Positions 8,524 through 16,688 are shown, counted from the stretch's first letter. The stretch is 35,814 nt of DNA from Bacteroidales bacterium (GCA_021108035.1 JAIORQ010000111.1:1-35814); one strand, 5' to 3'. Numbers and translations: made by a program. The notes: generated by a model not told the origin, from the letters alone.

Positions 8524-9804
8524 ATGTCATATTTTTTCACATCAGAATCAGTTTCTGAAGGACATCCCGATAAAATTTCGGACCAAATCTCGGATGCATT
8601 ATTAGACGAATTCCTAAAACAAGACCCGGAATCAAAAGTTGCTTGTGAAACAGTAGTTACAACCGGTTTAACCATATTGGTCGGAGAAGTTAAAACCAAT
8701 GCATGGGTTGATCTTCAACAAACTGCCAGACAAGTTATCAAAGATATTGGTTATACAAAAGGGGAATACAAATTTGAGTATGAATCTTGTGCAGTAATGT
8801 CCTCAATACATGGTCAATCACCTGACATTAATCAAGGAGTAGTAAGAGCAAAAGAAGAAGATCAAGGTGCGGGAGATCAGGGAATGATGTTTGGTTATGC
8901 AGTTAATGAAACCGAAGACCTTATGCCTTTGCCAATTGATCTCTCACATAAATTGCTCATTGAACTTGCCGATATTCGTAAAGAAGGTAAGAAAATGACA
9001 TATTTACGTCCTGATTCAAAATCACAAGTTACAGTTGAATATGATGAAAATAATAAACCTGTAAGAATTGATACAATTGTTATTTCAACCCAACATGATG
9101 ACTTTGTGCAACCGGATAATAACAAATCCCAAAAAGAAGCAGATGATGAAATGTTGAAAACCATCTATGAAGATGTAAAGAACATTCTTATACCTTTAGT
9201 AAAAGAAAAACTTCCGCAATCAATCAATGAATTATTCAAAGGAGATTTTAAATTATTCGTCAATCCTACGGGAAAATTTGTAATTGGCGGACCCCACGGA
9301 GATTCCGGTTTAACGGGAAGAAAAATTATTGTTGATACATACGGAGGTAAGGGCGCTCACGGCGGAGGTGCGTTTTCAGGAAAAGATTCCTCTAAAGTAG
9401 ATCGTTCAGCAGCATATGCTACACGTCACATAGCAAAAAACCTTGTTGCTGCCGGAGTTGCCGATGAAGTTCTTATACAAGTAGCTTATGCAATTGGGGT
9501 TGCCGATCCTGTAGGACTTCACGTTGAAACATACGGAACATCAAAAGTAAACTTGCCTGACAATGAAATTGCAGATAAAATAAACGAATTATTTGATATG
9601 CGCCCTGCTGCAATCGTTAAACGATTTGGTTTAAAAAATCCTGTTTTCAGAGATACTGCTGCATACGGGCATATGGGCAGAAAACCATACACAAAAGAAG
9701 TTGTATTTTCAAAGAATGGTGCTACATATACAAAAGAAGTTGAATTTTTTGCTTGGGAAAAATTAGATGCCGTTAATAAAATAAAAGACGCATTTAACCT
9801 ATAA
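8524..9804 (+). CDS. metK: S-adenosylmethionine synthase
   Basis: MetK joins ATP and methionine to make S-adenosylmethionine in the cytoplasm. The 426-residue protein carries the family signatures: [20 protein letters not shown] near the N-terminus, [12 protein letters not shown] with its ATP-binding hexapeptide (about 117-128), and the P-loop-like [19 protein letters not shown] (about 279-297), followed by ARHIAKN-type sequence. It is somewhat longer than the E. coli enzyme but within the range seen in Bacteroidota. The ATG at 8524 gives the standard [10 protein letters not shown] start; no Shine-Dalgarno is present, as is usual in the phylum. The leader contains a candidate SAM-II element, and a hairpin terminator follows. 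Confidence 0.98.
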   Translation: MSYFFTSESVSEGHPDKISDQISDALLDEFLKQDPESKVACETVVTTGLTILVGEVKTNAWVDLQQTARQVIKDIGYTKGEYKFEYESCAVMSSIHGQSPDINQGVVRAKEEDQGAGDQGMMFGYAVNETEDLMPLPIDLSHKLLIELADIRKEGKKMTYLRPDSKSQVTVEYDENNKPVRIDTIVISTQHDDFVQPDNNKSQKEADDEMLKTIYEDVKNILIPLVKEKLPQSINELFKGDFKLFVNPTGKFVIGGPHGDSGLTGRKIIVDTYGGKGAHGGGAFSGKDSSKVDRSAAYATRHIAKNLVAAGVADEVLIQVAYAIGVADPVGLHVETYGTSKVNLPDNEIADKINELFDMRPAAIVKRFGLKNPVFRDTAAYGHMGRKPYTKEVVFSKNGATYTKEVEFFAWEKLDAVNKIKDAFNL

Positions 9805-9835
9805 TCTGACATGTACACCAAAAATATATTTTTAA

Positions 9836-9874
9836 AGGTATCATTATTTTATTAATTTTGATACCTCTTTATTT
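9836..9874 (+). terminator. Hairpin terminator after metK
   Basis: AGGTATCA (9836-9843) pairs perfectly with TGATACCT (9859-9866), followed by CTTTATTTTA. The location just past the metK stop suits an intrinsic terminator. The loop contains TAATTTTG (9853-9860), which matches the -7 consensus, so the same bases could contribute to a promoter for mntA; no -33 TTG is seen at the right distance. Confidence 0.6.
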
Positions 9875-9886
9875 TATATATCCACT

Positions 9887-10198
9887 ATGATTCCGATAAT
9901 TATTTCAGAAAAAGAAAAAATCAATAAATTATTTAAAAATCATAAAGTTGTTAAAGCATATATTTTTGGCTCAGCAATAAAAAGTGATTTTAATATTAAC
10001 AGCGATATTGATTTTTTAATTACTTTTCAAGATGATCTTGAACCTCTTGAAAAAGGAGAATTATGGTGGAGCTTACATGACTCTTTAAGGAATTTACTTA
10101 ATCGAGAAATTGATCTTTTAACTGAAAGGTCTCTAAAAAATCCGTATTTAATTAAAGAACTTGACAGAACAAAACAATTAGTATGGAAAATACAGTGA
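9887..10198 (+). CDS. mntA: MntA-type nucleotidyltransferase antitoxin
   Basis: A 103-residue minimal nucleotidyltransferase. The signature GSX10DXD is intact: G28-S29, ten residues, then D40-I-D42, in FGSAIKSDFNINSDIDFLI. In characterised MntA-HepT systems this antitoxin transfers AMP from ATP to a tyrosine of the toxin HepT and so silences it. The hepT gene follows with a 16-base overlap, which supports co-translation and a functional pair. The start ATG (MIPIIISEKEK) fits the family length. The gene lies between the metK terminator and gmd and looks inserted between housekeeping genes. Role from family knowledge; the module looks complete. Confidence 0.9.
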   Translation: MIPIIISEKEKINKLFKNHKVVKAYIFGSAIKSDFNINSDIDFLITFQDDLEPLEKGELWWSLHDSLRNLLNREIDLLTERSLKNPYLIKELDRTKQLVWKIQ

Positions 10199-10515
10199 AA
10201 AAATATCTTTTTGATATTCTTACATCCATAAAAAATATTGAATCATATTTAGGAAGAGAAAAATCCTTTGAAAAATATGAAACTGACGGAATGTTACAAG
10301 ATGCTGTCGAAAGAAATATTGAAATAATTGGAGAGGCCATGAATAATTTATTGCAGATTAATCCGGAAATTAAAATTTCAAATGCAAGAAGAATTGTTGA
10401 TGCAAGAAATAAAATCATACATGGATATGATGAAATCGAAAATACTCAAATTTGGAGTATTATTATTAACCATTTGCCGGTATTAAAGGAAGAAGTGAAT
10501 ATTTATCTTACATAA
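10183..10515 (+). CDS. hepT: HepT-type (DUF86) RNase toxin
   Basis: A 110-residue all-helical DUF86/HEPN protein. The catalytic RX4HXY motif reads R75-NKII-H80-G-Y82, fully conserved, so the predicted metal-independent RNase site is intact and Tyr82 is the expected target of AMPylation by MntA. Other family features include EAMNNLLQINPEI and the DARNKIIHGYD turn. The ATG lies inside the last codons of mntA. HepT toxins cleave RNA (tRNA in one studied case) and may act as anti-phage or plasmid-addiction modules. Confident about family; the biological role here is inferred. Confidence 0.92.
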   Translation: MENTVKKYLFDILTSIKNIESYLGREKSFEKYETDGMLQDAVERNIEIIGEAMNNLLQINPEIKISNARRIVDARNKIIHGYDEIENTQIWSIIINHLPVLKEEVNIYLT

Positions 10516-10548
10516 TAATTCAAATTTTACCGAAAAACATATTAAACA

Positions 10549-11667
10549 ATGCCAAAAACAGCTTTCATTACAGGTATAACCGGACAAGACGGTGCATATC
10601 TTGCGGAATTTCTTTTAAAAAAAGGATATATAGTTCACGGTTTAAAAAGAAGAAGTTCTCTTTTTAATACTGACAGAATTGATCATCTTTATCTTGACCC
10701 GCATGTTGAAGATCGTAACTTTATATTGCATTACGGTGATCTTACAGACTCAACAAACCTTATTAGAGTTATTCAAGAGATACAACCGGATGAGATATAC
10801 AATTTAGCAGCAATGAGCCACGTTCAAGTAAGCTTTGAAACTCCTGAATATACAGCAAATGCAGACGGTATAGGAACCTTAAGGATATTAGAAGCTGTAA
10901 GACTTCTGGGACTGACAAAAAAAACAAAGATCTATCAAGCCTCAACCAGTGAATTATACGGCTTGGTTCAAGAAGTTCCGCAAAATGAAAAAACAGCTTT
11001 CTACCCCAGAAGTCCGTATGGTATTGCTAAACTTTATGCATATTGGATAACTGTTAATTACAGAGAAGCATACGGAATGTTTGCTTGTAACGGAATACTG
11101 TTCAATCATGAATCTCCTATAAGAGGGGAAACATTTGTAACAAGAAAGATAACAAGAGCTACAGCTAAAATTGCTCTCGGGTTACAAGATGTTTTATACA
11201 TAGGAAATCTTTCTGCAAAACGCGATTGGGGACATGCAAAAGATTATGTAAAAGCTATGTACCTTATGATGCAACAAGAAAAACCGGAAGATTTTGTGAT
11301 TGCAACCGGTACTGCAACTTCAGTAAGAGACCTGATCAAAACATCATTTAAAAACATAGGTGCAGAACTTGCATTTAAAGGTGAAGGAAAAAATGAAATC
11401 GGATTTATTAAATCATCCAAAGGAAAATATAAAGAATCCTTAAAACCGGGGAAAGAGGTCATAAAGGTTGATCCTCGCTATTTCAGGCCTACCGAAGTCG
11501 ATCTTTTAATTGGTGATCCCTCAAAAGCAAATAAACAATTAGGCTGGGTGCCTGAATACACGTTCGAAGACCTTATAAAAGAAATGGTGGAAAGCGATTT
11601 AAACCTTATGCAAAAAGACAAGTTCTTAAAAGATTCCGGTTATGAGGTTAAGAATTATTTTGAGTAA
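10549..11667 (+). CDS. gmd: GDP-mannose 4,6-dehydratase
   Basis: Gmd converts GDP-D-mannose to GDP-4-keto-6-deoxy-D-mannose, the precursor of GDP-fucose and related sugars for surface glycans. The 372-residue extended SDR protein begins with the Rossmann motif [20 protein letters not shown], has ASTSELYG (catalytic Thr/Ser-Glu region), the active-site YGIAK (Tyr and Lys in [12 protein letters not shown]), and the family segment [18 protein letters not shown]. The C-terminal [15 protein letters not shown] is also typical. The usual partner fucose synthase (fcl) is not next to it, so this copy is detached from a glycan cluster. manC, the supplier of GDP-mannose, is at 34.4 kb in the same window. 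Confidence 0.97.
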   Translation: MPKTAFITGITGQDGAYLAEFLLKKGYIVHGLKRRSSLFNTDRIDHLYLDPHVEDRNFILHYGDLTDSTNLIRVIQEIQPDEIYNLAAMSHVQVSFETPEYTANADGIGTLRILEAVRLLGLTKKTKIYQASTSELYGLVQEVPQNEKTAFYPRSPYGIAKLYAYWITVNYREAYGMFACNGILFNHESPIRGETFVTRKITRATAKIALGLQDVLYIGNLSAKRDWGHAKDYVKAMYLMMQQEKPEDFVIATGTATSVRDLIKTSFKNIGAELAFKGEGKNEIGFIKSSKGKYKESLKPGKEVIKVDPRYFRPTEVDLLIGDPSKANKQLGWVPEYTFEDLIKEMVESDLNLMQKDKFLKDSGYEVKNYFE

Positions 11668-11703
11668 AATTCATGCAAACTGTCGTCTATAATTTTAAAT
11701 GAT

Positions 11704-12831
11704 ATGATGAAACATTTAACAGTTATATTTTTAATATTCTTGAGTTATTTTAGTTACTCACAACAAATTTCTTTTAGCAAACAAATTTCTCAATCCAATG
11801 ATAAATCAGTTATTAAAGTTAAAGAAAAATGGAATGCATACATAAATGAATGTATTATAAATACTTTTACAGGAAATAAAGATTATTTACAAAAATATTG
11901 GAATAAAACAGAGTTAAAAGACAACCGAAAAGATATTGTAAAAGATAACATTTCTTCAAAATATCCAATTTATTTATTTGGAGAAGTTTTTACTTTTGAA
12001 ATAATTAAAATTGACAGCAATTTTTATAAATTAAAAAGTATGGTTATTGCATCTGACAGTGTTGGTAAAAATGTATTAGCTATTTTTACCAACTATGCAA
12101 AAATTGCAGTAACTGATGTTAAATTTTATAATTATTTCTTTTATCAAAAAGAAAAACTCAAAAAATACCAAGCCAAAAACATTGATTTTTATTATCCGCC
12201 AAATTGCAAATTTGATACTTTAAAAGCAAAACAAGCAGTGCAATTTTACCAAATGCTGTCTTCGCAATTAGATTTTGCACCTAACAATAGATTAACATAT
12301 ATTGTTGCCGATAATTTAGAAGATGCCAACAAACTTCTTGGATATGATTATACAGTTCGTAACACTACTAACAGAAATTCAGGTTATTATCAATCAAATT
12401 ATAATCTTATAGTTACATGTCAAGAGTTTCATAAACATGAAATTGTTCATTCAATTTTTGACAATAAATTCCCTTATTCACCTCGAATTTTACATGAAGG
12501 TATTGCAACTTATTATGGTGGCACAAATGGGAATGATTTAGAATTCCATATTAAAAAACTGCAAACAATACTAAATTCTGATACGAATATTGATTTATCC
12601 GACTTTAAATCTTTAGATAAAGAGATAGATAATTGCACTAATCTTTTTTATACTGTTGGTGCAATATTTATTGATTATGCATATAAAAACGGTGGGTTTA
12701 ATAAAGTTATGGAATTATTTAAAAATACAAATTCAGGAGACGATATATATTCAACTTTAAACGAAGCGTTAAATATTAAAAAAGATCAAATAAATTCTTT
12801 TATTAAGAATTATTTAAAAGATTACAAATAA
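11704..12831 (+). CDS. Secreted zinc metallopeptidase-like protein (HExxH)
   Basis: A 375-residue exported protein of no named family. Residues 1-20 (MMKHLTVIFLIFLSYFSYSQ) form a signal peptide ending SYSQ/Q. The C-terminal half contains HEIVH at 245-249, a zincin motif, followed 25 residues later by RILHEGIATYYGG (E275), the usual spacing for a third glutamate ligand in gluzincin/peptidase-MA-like enzymes. The region 160-245 (YYPPNCKFDTLKAKQAVQFY..., NNRLTYIVADNLEDANKLLG) resembles the strand-helix core seen before the zinc motif in such proteins. It therefore looks like a periplasmic or surface peptidase; the substrate is unknown. Two ATG codons are adjacent at the start; either may be used. 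It stands between gmd and a small membrane protein. Confidence 0.75.
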   Translation: MMKHLTVIFLIFLSYFSYSQQISFSKQISQSNDKSVIKVKEKWNAYINECIINTFTGNKDYLQKYWNKTELKDNRKDIVKDNISSKYPIYLFGEVFTFEIIKIDSNFYKLKSMVIASDSVGKNVLAIFTNYAKIAVTDVKFYNYFFYQKEKLKKYQAKNIDFYYPPNCKFDTLKAKQAVQFYQMLSSQLDFAPNNRLTYIVADNLEDANKLLGYDYTVRNTTNRNSGYYQSNYNLIVTCQEFHKHEIVHSIFDNKFPYSPRILHEGIATYYGGTNGNDLEFHIKKLQTILNSDTNIDLSDFKSLDKEIDNCTNLFYTVGAIFIDYAYKNGGFNKVMELFKNTNSGDDIYSTLNEALNIKKDQINSFIKNYLKDYK

Positions 12832-12875
12832 GCAGAAGATTATCAATCTATAAAATTTCAGCACATTATCTTCAT

Positions 12876-13412
12876 ATGAAATTAAATCACAAACCACTGC
12901 CACCGGTAGCAGTTTCTGTTAATTATAAATTGATCATTTCTCATACTTTGGCAGGAATCTTTCTTATTTGGGCCTTAAATGAATTGGTTTATTTGTATGA
13001 TACAGAACTTTTAAGAATCTATGATGAAATAAACATTATTGATGCTTGGAGAATGGATAATAAAGCAGAGCGGATCAGTAAGTTTTTACTTCTGAAATAT
13101 ACAAGTTCATATATTAGTTTAATAATTTCACTTATAATATCTTTAAGTATAACATTAAAAAAAAAATTGGGGGGAATTAATTCTTTTATTGCATTTTTTG
13201 TAATTGCTGTGCTTGTTAGATTAGGTATAATAACTTCAGAAGTTGTTGAAAAGGTTGTTTATTTTCCGGGAGAAATACTGTTTGGATTTTCAGTAAAATC
13301 TGTAAGTTTAAACGGTATTTTGCTTTTATTGATAAGCCTTTGGTTGTATTTCTCTAAATTTATTTACCTTTGGATAAAAAAGAATGGAAAAAAGAATAAA
13401 TATTCATATTGA
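12876..13412 (+). CDS. Small integral membrane protein of unknown function
   Basis: A 178-residue protein with four predicted membrane segments: about 23-46 (LIISHTLAGIFLIWALNELV), 76-91 (SYISLIISLIISLSITL), 101-118 (SFIAFFVIAVLVRLGII) and 146-168 (GILLLLISLWLYFSKFIYLW). A short amphipathic loop after helix 1 contains YDEINIIDAWRMDNKAERIS. I recognise no family. Its 3' end overlaps the hicB start by 29 bases, so it may be transcribed with the TA module, or the module may have inserted next to it. Confidence 0.7.
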   Translation: MKLNHKPLPPVAVSVNYKLIISHTLAGIFLIWALNELVYLYDTELLRIYDEINIIDAWRMDNKAERISKFLLLKYTSSYISLIISLIISLSITLKKKLGGINSFIAFFVIAVLVRLGIITSEVVEKVVYFPGEILFGFSVKSVSLNGILLLLISLWLYFSKFIYLWIKKNGKKNKYSY

Positions 13413-13614
13413 AAAATTGCCGGAAGGAATTTACCTTGCAACTTCTGATAATTTGCAAGGATTGGTTGTTCAAGGGAGAACAATATCTGAAACTTTAGAA
13501 ACAGCAAGAGATGTTGCAAAAAAATTATTAGAAGCACAAAGTCTTGAAAAAATAAATGAAAAATTCTCTTCGTTTAAAAACAGTTTCGATTATCCTTTAG
13601 TTGTAGGATTATAA
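13384..13614 (+). CDS. hicB: HicB-type antitoxin
   Basis: A 76-residue protein with the partial RNase-H-like fold of short HicB antitoxins: INIHIEKLPEGIYLATSDNL, then QGLVVQGRTISETLETARDV and an amphipathic helix AKKLLEAQ. It lacks an evident C-terminal HTH or RHH DNA-binding domain, so it belongs to the short form; autoregulation would need another protein or the TA complex. HicB binds HicA and masks its active site. hicA begins two bases after its stop. The order antitoxin-toxin is less common than hicAB but well known in Bacteroidota. The ATG falls inside the preceding membrane-protein gene. Confidence 0.85.
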   Translation: MEKRINIHIEKLPEGIYLATSDNLQGLVVQGRTISETLETARDVAKKLLEAQSLEKINEKFSSFKNSFDYPLVVGL

Positions 13615-13616
13615 AT

Positions 13617-13844
13617 ATGGGAAGGCTTTCAGGTTTCAAATATCGTGAAATAGTCAAAAGATTAAAGAAATTCGGATTTGTCTTTTACCGACAGGCAGCA
13701 GGCAGTCATGAGATTTGGCATAATGAGAAAACAGGCAGATTTACGACTATTCCGAATCATCCCGGAGATATGCCCGAAGGAACTTTAAGAGCAATATTAA
13801 AACAAGCCGACATAAAACCAAATGATTTTTTGAATATAAAATAG
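13617..13844 (+). CDS. hicA: HicA-type mRNA interferase toxin
   Basis: A 75-residue double-stranded-RNA-binding-like toxin. The conserved core reads VKRLKKFGFVFYRQAAGSHE, with the catalytic His at residue 31 in GSHEIW, followed by TTIPNHPGDMPEGTLRAILK and a C-terminal helix ending QADIKPNDFLNI. All the usual motifs (G-S-H, IPxH, GTLRxILKQA) are present, so the enzyme looks active. HicA cleaves mRNA and inhibits translation when free of HicB. It is co-transcribed with hicB, with two bases between the genes. Confidence 0.93.
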   Translation: MGRLSGFKYREIVKRLKKFGFVFYRQAAGSHEIWHNEKTGRFTTIPNHPGDMPEGTLRAILKQADIKPNDFLNIK

Positions 13845-13899
13845 TAAAAACAAATTTAACGAACTTATTGACAAATATTATCACCTCCGCCATAAGCAC

Positions 13900-14115
13900 T
13901 TGTTACGAAAAATAAATTACTATAAATTTGATTTCAAGAAACAACACAAAGACGATAAGCAAGTGAACTACATGTTAACGAAAGAAATGGGTGAGGAAAA
14001 ATATTTGCAAGATGTTTTTCGACTTCAGCATCTTTACTACTTATATTTTACAAAAAATGAAGAAACCAAAACTATAATTTTAGTCAGAACAGGTACACAT
14101 GCAGACCTGTTCTAA
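13900..14115 (+). pseudogene. Degenerate RelE/YafQ-type toxin
   Basis: The frame ends in TIILVRTGTHADLF, which closely matches the conserved end of YafQ/RelE-family toxins (RTGTHSDLF). The rest (HKDDKQVNYMLTKEMGEEKY, DVFRLQHLYYLYFTKNE) keeps only loose resemblance, and the GYRECHI-type core is not recognisable. The first usable start is a TTG at 13900; the frame is open back to about 13843, giving roughly 90 codons, the normal toxin length, but with no ATG. No antitoxin gene precedes it; hicA does. I read it as a decaying toxin. It could be a diverged functional toxin with a non-ATG start. Confidence 0.5.
14086..14113. terminator. Hairpin spanning the end of the YafQ-like frame
   Basis: AGAACAGGT (14086-14094) and ACCTGTTCT (14105-14113) form a perfect 9-bp stem with a 10-base loop. 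The same bases encode RTGTHADLF, so coding and structure overlap. It ends 18 bases before the convergent dehydrogenase gene stop and could terminate transcription from either side, although no long T-run follows. Confidence 0.5.
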
Positions 14116-14131
14116 CCAATAAATTTCGTAA

Positions 14132-15346
14132 TTATTTACTTTCTGCAAAATCTTTTAAATATTGAAAATGTTTTCCGAGTTTTCCGTTTTCTGTAATACT
14201 TGCACGCTCAATTATTCCGGTTGTATCTTCACCGAATAATGCAGGAAATATTTTCTCAATCAATCCTTTACCGAAATCAACAGATGCATCACGCGGAACT
14301 TCTCCGGGTAAGTTATCAACTGCCATTACGGTAATATTATTTTTATCAAAAGCATCTGCTTCTTTTTCTGTTTCAGCATTATAGCCATAGAAAGGATCAG
14401 CAATTTCAGACGGTCTTATTGTTGAAGGAATCGGTCCGGCAATATCACAACTAACATCAGCTATAACAGAGATTTTAAAATCATCTTCTTTCATATCATC
14501 TTTGCTCATAAAAACAGGAGAATTCTCATCCCAAAAATGACAGGCAACATAAACATCTGCAACTTTTGTATAAGGCTTAAATGTAGATTCATACATTTCG
14601 GGATTATCAAAGAAATGATGCAAATCAAATTCTGAATCGTCTTTTCTTTTCACATAAGAATCAGGGTCTAATTTTGTATAAACTGCATAATCATAATTCT
14701 TGTTCATAAAATCATCAGGAGAAATTTGTTTTATTCCGGCTGCTTCAAGAACCTCCATTGCTCCGTGAGCAACTCTTCCTCCACCGGTTATCAGAAACTT
14801 CACAGCCGGAACTTTAATCTTTTTAAGTTCTGACATCACCTCTTTGATATCATGGCAATCAATTGCACGTTTCAAATCAAACGATCCTGTTCTTTTGCCG
14901 AGAGCAATTAATCCGTTATATGCGCCTACTAAACCTGCCCAATTACCGAAAGCAACCAATCGCATACCTTTTTCATCAGTAAAATACTCATGGTCGAGCA
15001 TCTTTATTTTTTTCTTTAAGAACTCTTGAAGCAACGATCGGTTATATTCCTGCTCTTTTGCCGTATGCGAAAAAAATAAATAAGTTTTATTCGCAATTAA
15101 TTCAGGAATATGAACTTCTTTCACACCAATGAGAATATCGCAATGACTCACATCTTCAGTAACTTGTAATCCAAGTGCAGTATATTCTTCATCTTTATAT
15201 GCTCTAATATCACTTGATTGAATAAAAAGTTCAACATTTGAAAATTTCTCTGACAATTCAATACCTTGTTTTGGTGATATTGCTGTTCGCTTGTCCGGCG
15301 GTGTTTTGGTTTCTTTTAATATTCCGACTTTAATTTTTTTGCTCAT
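14132..15346 (-). CDS. Alanine dehydrogenase/saccharopine dehydrogenase-like oxidoreductase
   Basis: A 404-residue NAD(P)-dependent enzyme of the AlaDH/PNT fold. The N-terminal domain starts VGILKETKTPPDKRTAISPK, with the conserved Arg and Lys that bind the substrate carboxylate, and has KEVHIPELIANKTYLFFSHT further on. The nucleotide-binding part contains LITGGGRVAHGAMEVLEAAG (about 185-204), a GxGxxxxG-like motif. The later ISVIADVSCDIAGPIPSTIR and AVDNLPGEVPRDAS resemble lysine-forming saccharopine dehydrogenases (LYS1 type) more than classical alanine dehydrogenase. It probably performs reductive amination or saccharopine chemistry; the exact substrate is unsettled. It stands alone, with REP copies upstream of its start. 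Confidence 0.85.
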   Translation of the reverse strand: MSKKIKVGILKETKTPPDKRTAISPKQGIELSEKFSNVELFIQSSDIRAYKDEEYTALGLQVTEDVSHCDILIGVKEVHIPELIANKTYLFFSHTAKEQEYNRSLLQEFLKKKIKMLDHEYFTDEKGMRLVAFGNWAGLVGAYNGLIALGKRTGSFDLKRAIDCHDIKEVMSELKKIKVPAVKFLITGGGRVAHGAMEVLEAAGIKQISPDDFMNKNYDYAVYTKLDPDSYVKRKDDSEFDLHHFFDNPEMYESTFKPYTKVADVYVACHFWDENSPVFMSKDDMKEDDFKISVIADVSCDIAGPIPSTIRPSEIADPFYGYNAETEKEADAFDKNNITVMAVDNLPGEVPRDASVDFGKGLIEKIFPALFGEDTTGIIERASITENGKLGKHFQYLKDFAESK

Positions 15347-15398
15347 ATCTTTCTATATATTAAATGTGTTTATAATATAATTCGTTGTCATATCTTAT

Positions 15399-15447
15399 GG
15401 ATTAAAAATCCTGTACAGTTACTTTCGGATTACAAATCCGAAAGAGC
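15399..15447. repeat. Double-hairpin REP element, copy 1
   Basis: Two adjacent hairpins: GGATT-AAA-AATCC (15399-15411), a linker TGTACAGTTA, then CTTTCGGATT-ACA-AATCCGAAAG (15422-15444), followed by AGC. The second copy is 221 bases downstream with the same layout. The pair-of-hairpins form with a conserved linker is typical of REP elements mobilised by RAYT transposases; none is in the window. Confidence 0.8.
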
Positions 15448-15508
15448 ACCAATTATTTTTTCAATCGGAAAAGATATTGATTTTTTTCTGACTGTCAAAA
15501 AAATATTG

Positions 15509-15516
15509 TAATTTTG
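15509..15516 (+). promoter_or_regulatory. Probable -7 element for ssrA
   Basis: TAATTTTG matches the Bacteroidota -7 consensus TAnnTTTG. A CTG, rather than TTG, lies 18 bases upstream, so the -33 partner is imperfect. Nothing better lies nearer to the mature tmRNA 5' end at 15680, which implies a pre-tmRNA leader of about 160 bases containing REP copy 2, to be removed by RNase P. Confidence 0.4.
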
Positions 15517-15619
15517 CAGTCCTTATGACATAATAAAGGAAGTATTCAAGCCTTTTTGTCTGTAAAGAGTATGATTGTACAATTTTTGTAATATTTATTT
15601 TAAAATTTGCATTTTAATT

Positions 15620-15668
15620 GGATTTTAAATCCTTTACAGTTACTTTCGGATTACAAATCCGAAAGAGC
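15620..15668. repeat. Double-hairpin REP element, copy 2
   Basis: GGATTTTAAATCC (15620-15632), linker TTTACAGTTA, then the same second hairpin CTTTCGGATT-ACA-AATCCGAAAG (15643-15665) and AGC. The second hairpin is identical to copy 1; the first hairpin and linker differ at a few bases. It ends 11 bases before the mature 5' end of tmRNA. Confidence 0.8.
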
Positions 15669-15679
15669 AAAAAATCTTT

Positions 15680-16076
15680 GGGGTCGTTTTTGGTTTTGAC
15701 TGCAAGGATAATGGATTTGTAAGCATGTCGAGCAATGTTGATTAACTCGTAAAACTGTTTGACAAACCTATAAACGGCAATAATAATTATGCTCTCGCTG
15801 CATAACTGAAGTTTAGTAAGTTAACTGCTTTATCCCGAATCAAGTTCGGGACGAGATGTCTCACAAAAGGGATTGCCCGATTCCTTTTTGATTTGAGGCA
15901 CCGACAACATCGGGATAGTTTCGGTAAGTCTTCGGTATCGGAATAAAATTAAAGAAGATAAGGTTTAATCTTGGGTGCTTTTTCCCGAATTACTCTCGAC
16001 AATCAATAAAAAGATAAACATGTAGAAGGCACTTTTGTTACTTGTTTGGACGCGGGTTCGACTCCCGCCGGCTCCA
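15680..16076 (+). ncRNA. ssrA: tmRNA (ssrA)
   Basis: The acceptor stem pairs GGGGTCG (from 15680) with CGGCTCC (16069-16075), using G-U pairs, with A at 16076 as discriminator. The T arm is GCGGG-TTCGACT-CCCGC (16052-16068). The tag reading frame runs from about GGC at 15776: GNNNYALAA, then TAA at 15803-15805. Tags starting with Gly and ending YALAA are usual in Bacteroidota. Pseudoknot-forming segments such as CCCGAATCAAGTTCGGGA follow. The terminal CCA is not fully encoded (the bases after the discriminator are CTT), so it would be added after processing. tmRNA with SmpB rescues stalled ribosomes and tags the nascent chain for proteolysis. Confidence 0.96.
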
Positions 16077-16079
16077 CTT

Positions 16080-16110
16080 AAAGCATGAAATTAAGTTTCA
16101 TGCTTTTTTT
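16080..16110 (+). terminator. Intrinsic terminator of ssrA
   Basis: AAAGCATGAAA (16080-16090), loop TTAAG, TTTCATGCTTT (16096-16106), then more T's. This perfect 11-bp stem with a T-run, directly after the tmRNA 3' end, is a textbook rho-independent terminator. Confidence 0.9.
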
Positions 16111-16186
16111 ATTTAATAAAAAAATAACAAATCTTATGAAATATTCTATATCTATATTCATATTTTTGCTTTTTTAAACTTTAATT

Positions 16187-16642
16187 ATGAAAAACATAGC
16201 ACTTGTAGCGCACGATAACAGAAAAGTTGATCTTATTGAATGGGTAAGTTATAATTGGGAAGAAATAATAAAGCACAAAATATATTGCACGGGAACAACC
16301 GGAAAGTTAGTTGAACAAGCCTTAAAACAACAATGCGAAGAACATAACTGTAATTTGCCGGAAATTATAAAATTAAAATCAGGACCTTTGGGTGGGGACC
16401 AACAAATGGGTTCTTTGATTACTGAAAATAAAATCGACCTTTTTATTTTCCTGTGGGACCCGATGCAACCACAAGCACATGATGTTGATGTAAAAGCACT
16501 TTTAAGAATTGCGGTTTTGTACAATGTTCCGACAGCATGCAATCGTTCTACGGCAGATTTTATGATTTCATCTCCGTTAATTAATGAGGATTATAAACCT
16601 TTGATAAAAAATTATACGGAATATATTAACAGAGAAGTCTAA
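16187..16642 (+). CDS. mgsA: Methylglyoxal synthase
   Basis: MgsA converts dihydroxyacetone phosphate to methylglyoxal and phosphate, a bypass that relieves sugar-phosphate stress. The 151-residue protein has the full set of family motifs: NIALVAHDNRKVDLIEWV at the start, the phosphate-binding CTGTTG (about 34-39), the catalytic KSGPLGGDQQMG segment, FLWDPMQPQAHDVDVKALLR with its catalytic Asp/His, and VPTACNRSTADFM. The length matches the family. It is monocistronic, starting about 76 bases after the ssrA terminator and converging on the NAD(P)-binding gene. Confidence 0.97.
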   Translation: MKNIALVAHDNRKVDLIEWVSYNWEEIIKHKIYCTGTTGKLVEQALKQQCEEHNCNLPEIIKLKSGPLGGDQQMGSLITENKIDLFIFLWDPMQPQAHDVDVKALLRIAVLYNVPTACNRSTADFMISSPLINEDYKPLIKNYTEYINREV

Positions 16643-16688
16643 ACATAAATATTGTTAAATTGTTAAATTGCTTCATTGTTAAATGTTG

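Noticed and set aside
15347-15680. CRISPR-like repeat pair
   Set aside because: There are only two copies 221 bases apart, each with two internal hairpins; this is a REP layout, and there are no cas genes.
16052-16076. A separate tRNA gene ending in GGTTCGACTCCCGCC
   Set aside because: The T arm belongs to the tmRNA; there is no anticodon arm upstream, while the tag frame and 5' acceptor strand fit ssrA.
16643-16688. Repeated TTGTTAAA units between mgsA and the SDR gene
   Set aside because: Short AT-rich direct repeats without stem potential; too weak to call a terminator or functional repeat.
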